Positions 12,155 to 21,703 are shown, numbered from the stretch's first letter. The stretch: 64,000 bases of DNA from Hyphomicrobiales bacterium (GCA_900466005.1 UEGQ01000001.1:1-64000), one strand, 5' to 3'. Made by a program: numbers and translations. Notes: generated by a model from the letters alone, not told the origin.

Positions 12155-12793
12155 TCAGTCGTGCGATTGGCAGGCGAGCATACCCTGCTTGCAGCGGATA
12201 ACACGTTGCTCGCCGCTGGACCGCTTCTTGTTCCTCTCCTGGACCATTTCCTTGCGGTCACGCGGCGGGTCGCGCCGCTGCTCGCGAACGCGCCGGGGCG
12301 GCTCGCGCCAGCCATAATCCTCATCCTCGTCGTCGTTCCACCGCGGCGGCGGAGGACGGCGATAATCGTCGCGGCGAACCGTCGGGCGATAGTAGCCGTC
12401 CCGCCACTCGTCCCGATGACGATAGAAGTCCCGATCTCGATAATGGCGCTCCCAATAGGTGTCGATGCTGAACATCACGGTGGGAATGCCGAGCGGTTCG
12501 TAGTAGCTCGGGCCGACATAGACGCGGCGCTGCTCATAGCTTGCCTGCAGATAGCTCCCCGAGACCCAGCCGCGGATGCCTCGATAGTCGACGTCGCACC
12601 AGGCCTGTGACCTGAGACACCCGCGGATGTCCACGCGGCTGCCATAAGGGATCACCAACACGGGCGGGTACTGTGTGCTCGGACCCGAGCGCATGTTGAC
12701 GTCCGCCGTGGAGTAGGCCGGCGCCGCTTCCGCAAGCGCCGGGATACCAAACACTCCCAGGGCCGCCGCTACAAGTAGCGATAGTTTCTTCAT
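12155..12793 (-). CDS. Secreted bacterial SH3 domain protein
   Basis: 212 aa from the ATG at 12793, which begins a clear signal peptide ([16 protein letters not shown], cleavage after about residue 22). Residues 24-85 form a bacterial SH3 (SH3b) domain, a fold that often binds cell-wall peptides. The C-terminal half is rich in Tyr, Arg, Asp and Pro and looks disordered and strongly charged. Likely a periplasmic or exported envelope protein of unknown target. The longer frame upstream of the signal peptide is not convincing. It diverges from ubiG. Confidence 0.85.
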   Translation of the reverse strand: MKKLSLLVAAALGVFGIPALAEAAPAYSTADVNMRSGPSTQYPPVLVIPYGSRVDIRGCLRSQAWCDVDYRGIRGWVSGSYLQASYEQRRVYVGPSYYEPLGIPTVMFSIDTYWERHYRDRDFYRHRDEWRDGYYRPTVRRDDYRRPPPPRWNDDEDEDYGWREPPRRVREQRRDPPRDRKEMVQERNKKRSSGEQRVIRCKQGMLACQSHD

Positions 12794-12831
12794 GGTCGTC
12801 TCCTGAGCCCCGAAATGGGGCCTATGCGTAT

Positions 12832-12849
12832 CGAAACGGTAACGTTTCG
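12832..12849. repeat. Short perfect inverted repeat in the SH3/ubiG divergent promoter region
   Basis: CGAAACG and CGTTTCG separated by GTAA lie 39 nt upstream of the SH3 start and 137 nt upstream of ubiG. This could be an operator for either gene; no regulator is implied by the sequence. Confidence 0.35.
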
Positions 12850-12985
12850 GCATCCTGGATGTTCCGACTTTCCGGCCGTATTGAGGCAAGCTCCGGCCGC
12901 GCCACGACCGGCAGGTACCCGTGGACTTGACATCCGCAGTCGATCGTCCGACTTGGTTTCTTCGGGAATTCATGGAGATCGGCAA

Positions 12986-13750
12986 ATGACCGAACAGGCG
13001 CGCACCACCATTGACCAGGTCGAGGTCGACCGTTTTTCAGCAATGGCTGCGGAGTGGTGGGACCCCACCGGCAAGTTCAAGCCACTGCACAAGATCAATC
13101 CAGTCCGGCTAACCTATATTCGCGACAAGGTGGCGGGGCATTTCGGACGTGATCCGAAAAGCCACCATCCGCTACAAGGTTTGCGAATTCTCGACATCGG
13201 TTGCGGCGGTGGTCTGCTCTCCGAGCCGGTTGCGCGGATGGGTGCAACGGTGCTGGGCGCAGATGCCTCGGAGAGGAATATCGGCATCGCCCGCACCCAT
13301 GCCGAGCAGACGGGAACTGTTGTCGATTACCGCGCAGTGACGGCTGAGGCGCTGGCAGCCGCAGGCGAGCGCTTCGACGTCGTGTTGAACATGGAAGTCG
13401 TCGAACACGTTGCCGACGTGGATTTCTTCATCAGCACATGCGCTTCGATGGTGAAACCCGGCGGCCTCATGCTGATCTCGACGATCAACCGTACATTGAA
13501 GGCCGCAGCGCTTGCCATCGTCGGCGCGGAATACGTTCTGGGCTGGCTGCCGCGCGGGACGCATCAGTATGAGAAGCTGGTGCGGCCGGAAGAACTCCAA
13601 GCCCCGCTGGAACGAGGTGGGATGAACGTGCTCGAACGCGTTGGCCTCTTCTTCAGTCCCTTGCAGAACCAGTGGCATGTCTCGCCGGACACTGACGTCA
13701 ACTACATGATGCTGGCGGCTCGGCCTGCTGTGCAGGAGTCCCGACCATGA
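12986..13750 (+). CDS. ubiG: Ubiquinone biosynthesis O-methyltransferase UbiG
   Basis: 254 aa from the ATG at 12986. Motif I is ILDIGCGGG (68-76), and the N-terminus with [19 protein letters not shown] is characteristic of UbiG. It carries out both O-methylations in ubiquinone synthesis at the membrane. The frame extends further upstream without start support, so the shorter start is chosen. Its last 4 nt overlap the DUF924 gene. Confidence 0.97.
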   Translation: MTEQARTTIDQVEVDRFSAMAAEWWDPTGKFKPLHKINPVRLTYIRDKVAGHFGRDPKSHHPLQGLRILDIGCGGGLLSEPVARMGATVLGADASERNIGIARTHAEQTGTVVDYRAVTAEALAAAGERFDVVLNMEVVEHVADVDFFISTCASMVKPGGLMLISTINRTLKAAALAIVGAEYVLGWLPRGTHQYEKLVRPEELQAPLERGGMNVLERVGLFFSPLQNQWHVSPDTDVNYMMLAARPAVQESRP

Positions 13751-14298
13751 CGTCGCCGGCCGACGTCGTCGCGTTCTGGAACGGTCAGGGCTACGACAAA
13801 TGGTTTGCGCGAGACGCTGCACTGGATGCCGCGATCATGCGTCACTATGTCGACCTGCACATGCAGGCCGCACGGGGTGAATTGTCCGCCTGGGAGGAAA
13901 GCGCAGAAGGTGCCCTCGCTCTGCTGCTGCTCCTCGATCAGTTTCCACGCAATCTCTATCGCGGCACGGGGCACGCCTTCGCGACCGACGGTCTTGCACG
14001 CGCAATAGCGCGCCGAGCCCTTGCGGCGGGCTTCGACCGGCAGGTGGAACCGACGCTGGCGATCTTCTTCTACCTTCCGTTCGAGCATTCGGAAAACCCG
14101 GAGGACCAGGAACTCAGCGTCCGGCTCTTCACGGAACATCGTGACCGAAGCGGTGACGAGCGCACGCTCCCTTATGCCATCGAACATCGCGATATCATCG
14201 CGCGCTTCGGGCGGTTTCCCCATCGCAACTCCGCACTCGGCCGCGAAACGACACCCGAAGAACAGGCCTATCTGGAGGGCGGCGGTTTCAAGGGCTGA
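13747..14298 (+). CDS. DUF924 family protein
   Basis: 183 aa, full length for DUF924, an all-helical, TPR-like fold of unknown function. Conserved motifs visible are WFARD near the start, LLLDQFPRN (about 60-68) and the FYLPFEHSE segment. It overlaps ubiG by 4 nt (ATGA), so the two are translated from one message. Nothing in the sequence ties it to ubiquinone synthesis beyond this coupling. Confidence 0.9.
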   Translation: MTSPADVVAFWNGQGYDKWFARDAALDAAIMRHYVDLHMQAARGELSAWEESAEGALALLLLLDQFPRNLYRGTGHAFATDGLARAIARRALAAGFDRQVEPTLAIFFYLPFEHSENPEDQELSVRLFTEHRDRSGDERTLPYAIEHRDIIARFGRFPHRNSALGRETTPEEQAYLEGGGFKG

Positions 14299-14362
14299 CG
14301 TCAGTTGTCAACGAGAATGCTCAAGGCAATTCGGCGTCCGCGGAAATGCGGGCACATCACCA

Positions 14363-14791
14363 TTAGTTCACATCGTCGGGAAGAACAGGGATCGGAGCGA
14401 CCTCGATGCCCTCCTCGACCAATGCCCTGACGTCCGATGGCGACGCCTGTCCAATGATGCCGCGTGCGTCGGCTTCTCCATAGTGAATTTTGCGCGCTTC
14501 CTCCGGAAACCGCTCCCCGACATCCTCGCTGTTGGCGCGGATGGCGGCAACCGCCTCCTTTAACTTCCGCAATGCCTCGCGCTGTTCAACGTCCACCGCG
14601 AGCGCGTGAACTGCTTCCTTCTTGCGGGCGGTCGATACCGAGGGCGCCATCAACAGCTTGGAAACGGTCGCTGAGCCGCAGGCAGGGCAAGTCACGAGAC
14701 CGAGCGCCTGCTGTCTTTCATAGTCGGCGCTCTCCGAGAACCACCCTTCGAACTCGTGGGCGTTATCACATTGAAGCGAGTAGCGGATCAA
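14363..14791 (-). CDS. DUF1178 zinc-ribbon protein
   Basis: 142 aa if translation starts at TTG 14791, whose TTGA overlaps the stop of the nitrilase gene; no ATG gives a family-like N-terminus. The start matches the DUF1178 beginning (IRYSLQC). C8, H12, C35 and C38 form a likely zinc ribbon in the first 40 residues; the rest is helical and charged. Function unknown. DUF1178 commonly follows a nitrilase-like gene in alphaproteobacteria, as here, and translational coupling suggests shared regulation. Confidence 0.85.
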   Translation of the reverse strand: MIRYSLQCDNAHEFEGWFSESADYERQQALGLVTCPACGSATVSKLLMAPSVSTARKKEAVHALAVDVEQREALRKLKEAVAAIRANSEDVGERFPEEARKIHYGEADARGIIGQASPSDVRALVEEGIEVAPIPVLPDDVN

Positions 14792-15645
14792 GCAGTCACG
14801 CCCTCCCCGGCGGACAAAGGTAACGTTTCGAGAGTGAACTCCCGAGCGTTCTTGAGATTTGGAATCTTCGCACGGGAGGCCTTGACCGCCGCCACATCGA
14901 TGTCGGCGAGCACGATCGCCTCGCCCGTTCCTGCGGCAGCTGCCAGCACCTTGCCCCACGGATCGACGATCATGGAGTGGCCGAACGTCTCGCGCCCGTC
15001 CTCGTGGAGTCCCGCTTGCGCGGCGGCGATCACGAAGGCACCGTTCTCGATGGCACGGGCGCGCAACAGGACTTCCCAGTGAGCCTCGCCCGTTTGTCGC
15101 GTAAAGGCCGCCGGAACGGTCAGCACGTCGGCTCCAGCCAGCGCCTCGGCGCGAAAGAGCGCCGGGAAACGCAAGTCGTAGCAGATCGCAAAGCCGAACC
15201 TGGCAAACGGCAGGTCGACCACGCGAGCCTCTGATCCCGGACGATAGACGGCGCTCTCGCGCCAGCTTTCGCCGTTGTCGAGATCGACGTCGAACATGTG
15301 TATCTTGTCGTACGAGCAGATCTTGCGACCGTCTGGCCCGAACAGGAATGCGCGATTGGCGATCTTGCCGTCCGGAAGCGCGATTGCGGTCGAGCCTACA
15401 TGCAGATGGATCCTGAGATCGCCCGCGAGTTCGGCCGCCGTTCTGACGATGACGTCGGTGTCCTCGTCACGCAACACGGCCGCAAGTCCCTCGCGATCCC
15501 GCTGAACGGCGCCTGTCATTTCGGGCGTCTGCACATACGCGGCGCCGTGACCGGCGGCCTCACGCACCAGACGGACCATGGCGTCGGCATTCTCGTCCGG
15601 ATTGACTCCGGAGCACATCTGGATTGCAGCGGCCTTGAATGTCAT
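14788..15645 (-). CDS. Carbon-nitrogen hydrolase (nitrilase superfamily, Nit1-like)
   Basis: 285 aa. The Glu-Lys-Cys catalytic triad is visible at E42, K114 and C155 (ICYDLRFP). The closest class is the Nit1/deaminated glutathione amidase group, which repairs deaminated glutathione made by side reactions of transaminases; other omega-amidases cannot be excluded. It lies 12 nt downstream of grxC on the same strand, a glutathione-linked neighbour that supports this reading. Confidence 0.9.
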   Translation of the reverse strand: MTFKAAAIQMCSGVNPDENADAMVRLVREAAGHGAAYVQTPEMTGAVQRDREGLAAVLRDEDTDVIVRTAAELAGDLRIHLHVGSTAIALPDGKIANRAFLFGPDGRKICSYDKIHMFDVDLDNGESWRESAVYRPGSEARVVDLPFARFGFAICYDLRFPALFRAEALAGADVLTVPAAFTRQTGEAHWEVLLRARAIENGAFVIAAAQAGLHEDGRETFGHSMIVDPWGKVLAAAAGTGEAIVLADIDVAAVKASRAKIPNLKNAREFTLETLPLSAGEGVTA

Positions 15646-15657
15646 CGCGTCACGGTC

Positions 15658-15915
15658 CTAGTTTGCCAGCATCTCGTCGAGCTTGCCTGCCCGATCAAGC
15701 GCATGAAGATCGTCGCAGCCGCCCACATGCTTGTCGCCGATGAAGATCTGCGGGAAGGTCATGCCGCCGTTCGACTTGGCGATCATCTCCTCCCGCACCT
15801 CGGGTCTGCCAGTCGCGTCATGTTCGACATAGGCGACGCCTTTTGCCTCCAGCAGCGCCTTGGCGCGCGCGCAGTATCCGCAGAATTGGCGTGTGTAGAT
15901 CGTCACCGATGCCAT
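15658..15915 (-). CDS. grxC: Glutaredoxin 3
   Basis: 85 aa from the ATG at 15915. The dithiol active site is C12-GY-C15, with the TFPQIF cis-proline segment and the GG-x-DDL glutathione-binding end. It reduces protein disulfides and glutathione mixed disulfides in the cytoplasm. The larger frame upstream is the shadow of comF. It sits 47 nt downstream of comF and 12 nt upstream of the nitrilase gene. Confidence 0.96.
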   Translation of the reverse strand: MASVTIYTRQFCGYCARAKALLEAKGVAYVEHDATGRPEVREEMIAKSNGGMTFPQIFIGDKHVGGCDDLHALDRAGKLDEMLAN

Positions 15916-15962
15916 GCATTTCTCCGATGCCCGCCGGGGCTGAAGTGGATGTCGTGGTAGGC

Positions 15963-16739
15963 TCATATAGGATCGGACAACGCCCTTGCAAAGGTTAAAA
16001 CAGTGACGTCGGCGGCACCGGCGCGTTTTAGAACTCTGGCAACGGCCGACACTGTTGCTCCGGTCGTGAAAACATCGTCCACCAACACCAGCCGGCGTCC
16101 GAAAACCTCTGTCTCGCGGCCAGACGCGACGGCAAAGGCACCACGCACATTGTCGGCGCGCGCGTTCGCGCTGAGCCCGACCTGCTGGGCGGTGCGCTTC
16201 ACGCGCAGCACCGCCGATGCGAGAAACGGTTTTCCGGCCAACCTCGCTATGTGCCTGGCCAGTTCTGCGGACTGGTTGAATTTTCGTGCGAAGAGTCGCG
16301 TGCGATGCAACGGGACCGCGAGGACGGCATCGGAGGCGGCAAGCTCCTCGGCGCCGGCACGCACCATCCACCGCGCGATGATCGGGGCAAGGTCGATGCG
16401 GTCGCGATATTTGAGACTGTGCGCAAGATCTCGGATGGGGCCGTCATGGCTGGCAACGGACCGCAGCCGGTCGAAGACCGGCGGGTCGGCGATGGCCTCC
16501 GGCGACCGGGCGCCAGCCCCGTGATCGAACGGAAATGGCGTCCCCAGAACTTCGCAGAACGGCCGCTCGATGAACCGTATGGACGTCCAGCATTGCGGGC
16601 AGAGCGCACCGTGTTCCGCCACGCGAATACCACAATGAACGCAGGACGGCGGATAGACGAGGTCACGAACCAATGTTCCCAGCGTCGTCAGCGGCGAGGC
16701 TCTTAACCGTTCCGTGGATTGCGCTATATGACTGTCCAT
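15963..16739 (-). CDS. ComF family phosphoribosyltransferase-like protein
   Basis: 258 aa. N-terminal zinc ribbon with C33, C36, C47 and C50, then a phosphoribosyltransferase fold whose PRPP loop is LVDDVFTTGAT near 217-227. ComF proteins help take up or process single-stranded DNA in competent bacteria, but most carriers, including alphaproteobacteria, are not known to be naturally competent, so the role here is open. It diverges from the methyltransferase gene at 16802. Confidence 0.93.
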   Translation of the reverse strand: MDSHIAQSTERLRASPLTTLGTLVRDLVYPPSCVHCGIRVAEHGALCPQCWTSIRFIERPFCEVLGTPFPFDHGAGARSPEAIADPPVFDRLRSVASHDGPIRDLAHSLKYRDRIDLAPIIARWMVRAGAEELAASDAVLAVPLHRTRLFARKFNQSAELARHIARLAGKPFLASAVLRVKRTAQQVGLSANARADNVRGAFAVASGRETEVFGRRLVLVDDVFTTGATVSAVARVLKRAGAADVTVLTFARALSDPI

Positions 16740-16801
16740 GAGTTGACTTTAGGGTTTTGCGAGCGCCTTTACCACACGCATAGTTTCAGCCGGACGGTGT
16801 C

Positions 16802-17677
16802 ATGGAAAGACTCTTCGATCTCGACCTGGTGACGGAAAACCGCCGCCGCGCCCATTTGCGGCGTACGGACGGGGCGGATTTCCTGCTGCAGATCGCGGCG
16901 CGCGAACTCGCCGAAAGGCTTTCTCTGGTCGAACGACACTTTGACCGGGCGGTCGAGCTGCACGGCGCAAGTGGCACGACCGCACGAGAATGCATGGAAA
17001 CCGGCAAGATCGGCGAACTTGTGCGCGTTGAAACCCACGCGATATTTGCCACAGCGGGCGAGGCAATGACCGAGGCCCCGTTAGAGCACGTGCCCCTCGC
17101 CGAGCAGTCGGTCAATCTCGTCCTGTCACCGCTTGCGCTCCATGTGACGAATGACACACCAGGCGTCCTCATTCAGATTCGCAAGGCCTTGAAGCCCGAC
17201 GGGCTGTTTCTCGCGGCCATCCCGGGCGCCGGTACGCTGGCAGAACTGCGCGACGTTCTCCTGTCGACGGAGATCGAGCTTTCGGGCGGAGCCAGTCCGC
17301 GAGTGATCCCCTTTGCCGACATTCGCGACATCGGAGCGCTCATGCAGCGGGCAGGCTTCGCATTGCCGGTCGTCGACACCCAGACCTATACCGTCCGGTA
17401 CGATTCGATTTTTGGGCTTATGCGCGATCTCAAGGCGATGGGCATGGCAAATCCGCTCACCGACCGCAGCCGCAAACCGCTCAGCCGTCAGTTCTTCCTG
17501 CGTGCTGCCGAAAAATATGCGGAACGCTACGCCGATCCCGACGGGCGTATCCGAGCAACCTTCGTCTTCATCTATGTCTCGGGTTGGGCTCCGCATGAAA
17601 GCCAGCAGAAGCCGCTGAAGCCCGGCACGGCCAAGATAAGGCTTGCCGACGCGCTTGCAGTCACCAAACGGGACTGA
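16802..17677 (+). CDS. SAM-dependent methyltransferase-like protein of the BioC/NDUFAF5 type
   Basis: 291 aa. The arrangement resembles the alphaproteobacterial relatives of human NDUFAF5. The usual glycine-rich SAM loop is weak (AVELHGASGT at about 50-59), while the later VNLVLSPLALH and LKPDGLFLAAIPG segments match post-motifs of the fold. NDUFAF5 hydroxylates an arginine in complex I rather than methylating, so enzyme chemistry should not be assumed. It faces the Flp pilin gene and diverges from comF. Confidence 0.85.
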   Translation: MERLFDLDLVTENRRRAHLRRTDGADFLLQIAARELAERLSLVERHFDRAVELHGASGTTARECMETGKIGELVRVETHAIFATAGEAMTEAPLEHVPLAEQSVNLVLSPLALHVTNDTPGVLIQIRKALKPDGLFLAAIPGAGTLAELRDVLLSTEIELSGGASPRVIPFADIRDIGALMQRAGFALPVVDTQTYTVRYDSIFGLMRDLKAMGMANPLTDRSRKPLSRQFFLRAAEKYAERYADPDGRIRATFVFIYVSGWAPHESQQKPLKPGTAKIRLADALAVTKRD

Positions 17678-17683
17678 CCGCCG

Positions 17684-17857
17684 TCAGGCACCCGCCGTGT
17701 TGATGGCCGTGGTAATCGTCTCGAAAACGTTCATCAGCGCGCCGGTGAAGGCGCCATAGCCCACAAGCAAGGCCACGGAAATTATCGCTGCGATCAGTCC
17801 GTATTCGATGGCCGTCGCGCCTGTCTCGTCGGCAACCAGGCTTCTCAGCAGGCGCAT
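17684..17857 (-). CDS. Flp family type IVb pilin, orphan
   Basis: 57 aa from the ATG at 17857. A short leader ends at G13, followed by ATAIEYGLIAA, the prepilin-peptidase site with E18 (+5) and Y19 (+6), then one hydrophobic helix (about 16-40). It matches Flp major pilins of Tad systems, but no Tad ATPase, secretin or prepilin peptidase gene is in this window. It may supply pilin to a Tad system elsewhere or form part of a minor assembly. Its start lies 40 nt past the stop of a small membrane protein gene. Confidence 0.92.
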   Translation of the reverse strand: MRLLRSLVADETGATAIEYGLIAAIISVALLVGYGAFTGALMNVFETITTAINTAGA

Positions 17858-17897
17858 GCGTTCCCCCTCAAGTCGACCGGCTCCGGATCGGGTCCCG

Positions 17898-18218
17898 TCA
17901 ACAGCCTTCCCCGGCACCGTAGCGATCGATGATGCAGACCGAACCCGGCGTTTCCTGCAGGATGCTCCTGCGTATCGTATATCGCCGGCCCGGCTCTGTC
18001 TTGCCGATCGAGCCCGTCGTTATGTTGTCGTAGTCATCCGGCGTGAACGCCAGGCTCTTTCTTTCGGAGTTCCCTGCAAGCATTGGCGTGAGGACAAGCG
18101 AAAGCGCAATCGCCGCCGTTCCGAACAGCAGGGCGATATTCAGCACGCCCGTCTTCCTGGCTCTTTGCGAAGACCGTTCTCCAGACCCGACGGTCTTCCA
18201 GAAATCCTCGTCTGCCAT
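17898..18218 (-). CDS. Small single-span membrane protein of unknown function
   Basis: 106 aa from the ATG at 18218. Residues 1-27 are charged, one membrane segment follows (VLNIALLFGTAAIALSLVL, about 29-50), then a periplasmic tail ending in an ITTGSIG and RRYTIRRSILQ region and two cysteines (CIID, GC at the end). I do not recognise a family. It precedes the Flp pilin gene on the same strand by 40 nt, so it may be co-transcribed with it. Confidence 0.75.
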   Translation of the reverse strand: MADEDFWKTVGSGERSSQRARKTGVLNIALLFGTAAIALSLVLTPMLAGNSERKSLAFTPDDYDNITTGSIGKTEPGRRYTIRRSILQETPGSVCIIDRYGAGEGC

Positions 18219-18314
18219 GATATGCCCCACGCACACTTTACCGCATGAACAGCTCTATCCATACCTGAGGGTTATAAACTTTTCGTTAAGAACAACTACA
18301 AGAACTTCGAAAGG

Positions 18315-18728
18315 CTATAGCAAGTCCTGCAAGAAGGGGATGAGCGGCTCGTCAGCCGGAGGCATCGGGTAGTCACGTAAAGCCTGTGGGCGGACCCATT
18401 TGACCGCCTGCCCTTCCCTGCCGTGGGCAATGCCTTCGTAGCGGCGACAGATGAAGAGCGGCATCAGCAGGTGAAAACTGTCGTAGCTGTGGCTCGCGAA
18501 CGTGAGCGGTGCCAGGCATGGGATGCGCGTGGTGACCCCGAGTTCTTCCTCGAGTTCGCGGACGAGTGTTTCTTCCGGTGTCTCCCCTGCTTCGACCTTG
18601 CCACCGGGAAACTCCCAGAGACCCGCGAGCGATTTTCCTTCGGGCCGCTGGGCCAGCAGAATTCGCCCGTCCGTATCCACGAGCGCACAGGCTGCGACCA
18701 GAAGGATCGGCTTGGGTCCGCCATTCAT
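18315..18728 (-). CDS. mutT: 8-oxo-dGTP diphosphatase MutT (Nudix)
   Basis: 137 aa from the ATG at 18728, which overlaps the stop of the GNAT gene (ATGA). The full Nudix box runs at 42-64 (GGKVEAGET...REL-EEELGV). The LWEFPGGK form and length are those of MutT, which hydrolyses 8-oxo-dGTP to keep it out of DNA. It is the last gene of the leftward argJ-GNAT-mutT unit. Confidence 0.93.
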   Translation of the reverse strand: MNGGPKPILLVAACALVDTDGRILLAQRPEGKSLAGLWEFPGGKVEAGETPEETLVRELEEELGVTTRIPCLAPLTFASHSYDSFHLLMPLFICRRYEGIAHGREGQAVKWVRPQALRDYPMPPADEPLIPFLQDLL

Positions 18729-19504
18729 TGCGAACCGTCCTTGGACCAGTAGTAGTAGCGGTAAGCCTCGACGAAGCCGAGCCTGGCATAGAGCGCCAAG
18801 GCCGCTTCGTTGTCCGCAGACACCTGGAGCCAAGCGGTGCGTGCACCGCGCATTCGCGCCCAGCGCAGTGCGGACGAAAGGACTTCCATGCCGACACCGC
18901 GCCGGCGATGCTTGTCCGAAACGGCAAAGAGCAGTATGCCGGCAAGGTCGTTGTCCTGCACGCAGAGGAGCGATGCGACCGGACCAGCATTCGGGTCTTC
19001 CATCAGGAACATGCCGACGGCCGGCTTGATGGAATTGATGATCTCGGCCAGCACCGGCTTCAGGGCCGCGTCCTGCCCCTGAAGGGCAAGACTTGCATCC
19101 ACGAAGCGTCCGACGTCCTGGGTCGGCAGATGATCGAGCGTATCGGGGATGTCCAAGGCGGTGAGATCGGCCGTCTGCGTGATGACCTCTTCGAAACAGG
19201 TCCAGCCCTCGGCGATCAGGTGGTCGACGAGAGGCTTCGGCGTGAGTGGCGTTTCCCGCACCACGAGCGGACGGCCATAAGCGTCGAACTTTCGGGCGGC
19301 CTTCTCCAGCCGGACTGCAATATCGCGACTGTCGGACGGATCGAGCGCCACGACGCAGTTCAGCCGCTTCGACGGATGCCCGCCGGTCAGCCGAACCTGC
19401 CAGCTACCGTCATACTGTACAGAAGCAGCCGGCCAAGCACGGAAGCTGACTGCCTCGAGCCGCCGAACGAGCGGAAGATTCGCTTGTTGTCGCTCCGCCC
19501 GCAT
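18725..19504 (-). CDS. GNAT family N-acetyltransferase
   Basis: 259 aa from the ATG at 19504, 8 nt after the argJ stop. The acetyl-CoA site is DKHRRRGVGMEVL (about 200-212) with the later NEAALALYARLGF motif typical of the family; the N-terminal half forms a second, degenerate GNAT-like domain. Target unknown. The arrangement argJ-GNAT-mutT is known in rhizobia. Confidence 0.9.
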   Translation of the reverse strand: MRAERQQANLPLVRRLEAVSFRAWPAASVQYDGSWQVRLTGGHPSKRLNCVVALDPSDSRDIAVRLEKAARKFDAYGRPLVVRETPLTPKPLVDHLIAEGWTCFEEVITQTADLTALDIPDTLDHLPTQDVGRFVDASLALQGQDAALKPVLAEIINSIKPAVGMFLMEDPNAGPVASLLCVQDNDLAGILLFAVSDKHRRRGVGMEVLSSALRWARMRGARTAWLQVSADNEAALALYARLGFVEAYRYYYWSKDGSQ

Positions 19505-19512
19505 CCTCGCCG

Positions 19513-20754
19513 TCAGCTCCGGTAGTCGCCGTTGATTGCGACGTATTCCTTGGTGAGATCGCAGGTCCAAACGGTCGCCTCGCCGTTGCCGAGCCCGATA
19601 TCGACCCGGATTGCGACGTCGTCTTCCTTCATCACTGCACTGGCCGCGGCTTCGGAGTAGTCGGGATCTCGTTCGCCGTCGACCGCCACGCGGACATCGC
19701 CAAACCAGATGGCGAGCCGATCACGGTCGGCCATCTCGCCCGACTTGCCGACAGCCATGACCACACGGCCCCAGTTCGCGTCCTCGCCGGCAACCGCCGT
19801 CTTGACGAGCGGAGAGTTGGCGATCGACAAGCCGATACGCTTTGCAGCCCCGTCATTCTCGGCTCCGGTGACGGTAATCGCGATCATTTTACGCGCGCCT
19901 TCGCCGTCACGGACCACCTGCAATGCCAGGTCCTTGAGAAGATCATCGAGGGCAGCCCTGAAGCCATCAAGGCGGACATCGTCTGCAGATTCGACACGCA
20001 CCTGACCGTCCGCGGCGGCGGCGCCGGTCGCAAACAACATCAGCGTGTCGGAGGTGGAGGTGTCACTGTCGACCGTTACGGAATTGAAGGTCGGTCCGAC
20101 GCCGGCGGAAAGCAGGGCCTGTAGCGCAGGCGCCGCAATGTCCGCGTCGGTCACCACGAAAGACAGCATCGTCGCCATGTCCGGCGCGATCATGCCGGCG
20201 CCCTTGGCGATGCCGTTGATCGTCACGTCGACGCCGTCGATTTTCGCGGTCCGGGTCGCCACCTTCGGATAGGTGTCGGTCGTCATGATTGCCTTGGCGG
20301 CTTCCAGCCAGAAATCGCCGGTAGCGCTCTTGGCCATCTCGCCGAGGACGCCCGAAAACTTGGTCGCATCGAGCGGTTCGCCAATGACGCCGGTGGAGGC
20401 GAGATAGATCTCGTTCTCCGCGCAGCCAAGTGCCGCGGCGGCCGATTTCGCCGTCAGTACGGTCGCCGCCCTGCCCTTGATGCCGGTGAAGGCATTGGCG
20501 TTGCCTGAATTGACGACCACACCGCGCGCGATGCCGTGGGGAAGATTTTCCCGGCAGAAATCAACCGGCGCCGACGGACATTTGGAACGGGTGAACACGC
20601 CGGCAACGGCGGCAGGCTCATCGAAGGCCATCAGCAGGACATCGGTGCGGTTCTTGTACTTGATACCGGCTGCTGCGGTTGCCATGCGCACGCCGCGGAT
20701 GGGCGGCATAGCCGGATAGGACTTGGGAGCAAGCGGGGAAACAGTGGCAGACAT
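19513..20754 (-). CDS. argJ: Bifunctional ornithine acetyltransferase / N-acetylglutamate synthase ArgJ
   Basis: 413 aa from the ATG at 20754. The self-cleavage site [12 protein letters not shown] places the nucleophile at T195; the precursor splits into alpha and beta chains at that point. It moves the acetyl group from N-acetylornithine to glutamate, recycling the acetyl group in arginine synthesis, and may also use acetyl-CoA. argH, the last step of the pathway, lies 20 kb to the right. A strong hairpin separates it from the upstream isomerase gene, so it should have its own promoter. Confidence 0.97.
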   Translation of the reverse strand: MSATVSPLAPKSYPAMPPIRGVRMATAAAGIKYKNRTDVLLMAFDEPAAVAGVFTRSKCPSAPVDFCRENLPHGIARGVVVNSGNANAFTGIKGRAATVLTAKSAAAALGCAENEIYLASTGVIGEPLDATKFSGVLGEMAKSATGDFWLEAAKAIMTTDTYPKVATRTAKIDGVDVTINGIAKGAGMIAPDMATMLSFVVTDADIAAPALQALLSAGVGPTFNSVTVDSDTSTSDTLMLFATGAAAADGQVRVESADDVRLDGFRAALDDLLKDLALQVVRDGEGARKMIAITVTGAENDGAAKRIGLSIANSPLVKTAVAGEDANWGRVVMAVGKSGEMADRDRLAIWFGDVRVAVDGERDPDYSEAAASAVMKEDDVAIRVDIGLGNGEATVWTCDLTKEYVAINGDYRS

Positions 20755-20793
20755 TTCTTTGCGGCCTGAAATGATGCGAAGCACAAAAGGGAA

Positions 20794-20816
20794 GGCCCGC
20801 GCAGACGGCGCGGGCC
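20794..20816 (-). terminator. Hairpin terminator after the parvulin isomerase gene
   Basis: Perfect 9-bp GC-rich stem (GGCCCGCGC / GCGCGGGCC) with a 5-nt loop, followed on the minus strand by TTCCCTTTTG. It lies 16 nt after the stop of the isomerase gene and upstream of argJ. Confidence 0.75.
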
Positions 20817-20831
20817 GAAAGGCTGCCGCCT

Positions 20832-21677
20832 TTATTGCGGCTGCTTGTTCACGTCCTCATAGCCCTTGCGCAGGGCCTCGTCGACGATCTCTACCTTCTG
20901 CTCGGCCTTCGCCTTGGCGATCAGTTCGAGATACTTGTCGCGCATGACGAGCTGGCGCACCTGCTGCGAAACGTCTTCGTAGGCCGGCGGCGGCGCGTCC
21001 CGCTTGTCTTCGACCTTGATGACGTGGAAGCCGAACTGGGTCTTGACCGGGGTCTTGGAGTAGGTGCCTTTGTCCATCGCGAAAGCCGCCTGCTCGAATT
21101 CGGGAACCATACGCCCCTTGGTGAAGTAGCCGAGATCGCCGCCTTCCGACTTGTTCGGGTCCGTGGACTTCTCTTTCGCAAGCTCGATGAAATCCTTGCC
21201 CTTGTCGAGTTCGGCGATGATCGCCTTGGCTTCGTCTTCAGTCTTCACGAGGATGTGCCGCGCACGAACCTCCTCCTGCTTCGGCAGCGCGGCGATTTCC
21301 TTCTCATAGCGCGCTTTGACCTCGTCGTCCGTCACGGCGTCGACAACGTGCTTCTTGAAGTAAAGGTTGTGAAGCTCGCGCTCGGCGATGAACTGCATGC
21401 GCTGCTGGTAGGCCGGATCGTCCTTCAGGCCCTCGGACGTAGCGTTGCCGGCGAGGAGCTTGACATCTATGGCGCTCGAGAGAGCGGCAATCTTCTTCTG
21501 CTCGTCCGGGAGCTGCGACAGCTGCGGGTCGAGATTTGCCAGCGCGATATCGAGCTCAGACTGACGGATCTCGAGGTTCCCGACCTTCGCCACCAGTGCG
21601 TCTTCGGCGAAAGCAGGTGCCTGGAGACCCACGAACGCCACGCATGCAGCAAGGGCAAGTTTATGATAGCGAGACAT
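20832..21677 (-). CDS. Periplasmic parvulin-type peptidylprolyl isomerase
   Basis: 281 aa. Signal peptide 1-24 (cleavage after AFA), a helical SurA-like chaperone region (25-135) and a rotamase/PpiC domain at about 138-230 with [16 protein letters not shown] and [17 protein letters not shown]. It isomerises prolyl bonds in exported proteins and aids outer-membrane protein folding. It diverges from secA, so secretion and folding genes sit head to head. Confidence 0.94.
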   Translation of the reverse strand: MSRYHKLALAACVAFVGLQAPAFAEDALVAKVGNLEIRQSELDIALANLDPQLSQLPDEQKKIAALSSAIDVKLLAGNATSEGLKDDPAYQQRMQFIAERELHNLYFKKHVVDAVTDDEVKARYEKEIAALPKQEEVRARHILVKTEDEAKAIIAELDKGKDFIELAKEKSTDPNKSEGGDLGYFTKGRMVPEFEQAAFAMDKGTYSKTPVKTQFGFHVIKVEDKRDAPPPAYEDVSQQVRQLVMRDKYLELIAKAKAEQKVEIVDEALRKGYEDVNKQPQ

Positions 21678-21703
21678 GAGAGACCTTTCGGATAGGATAC
21701 CGC

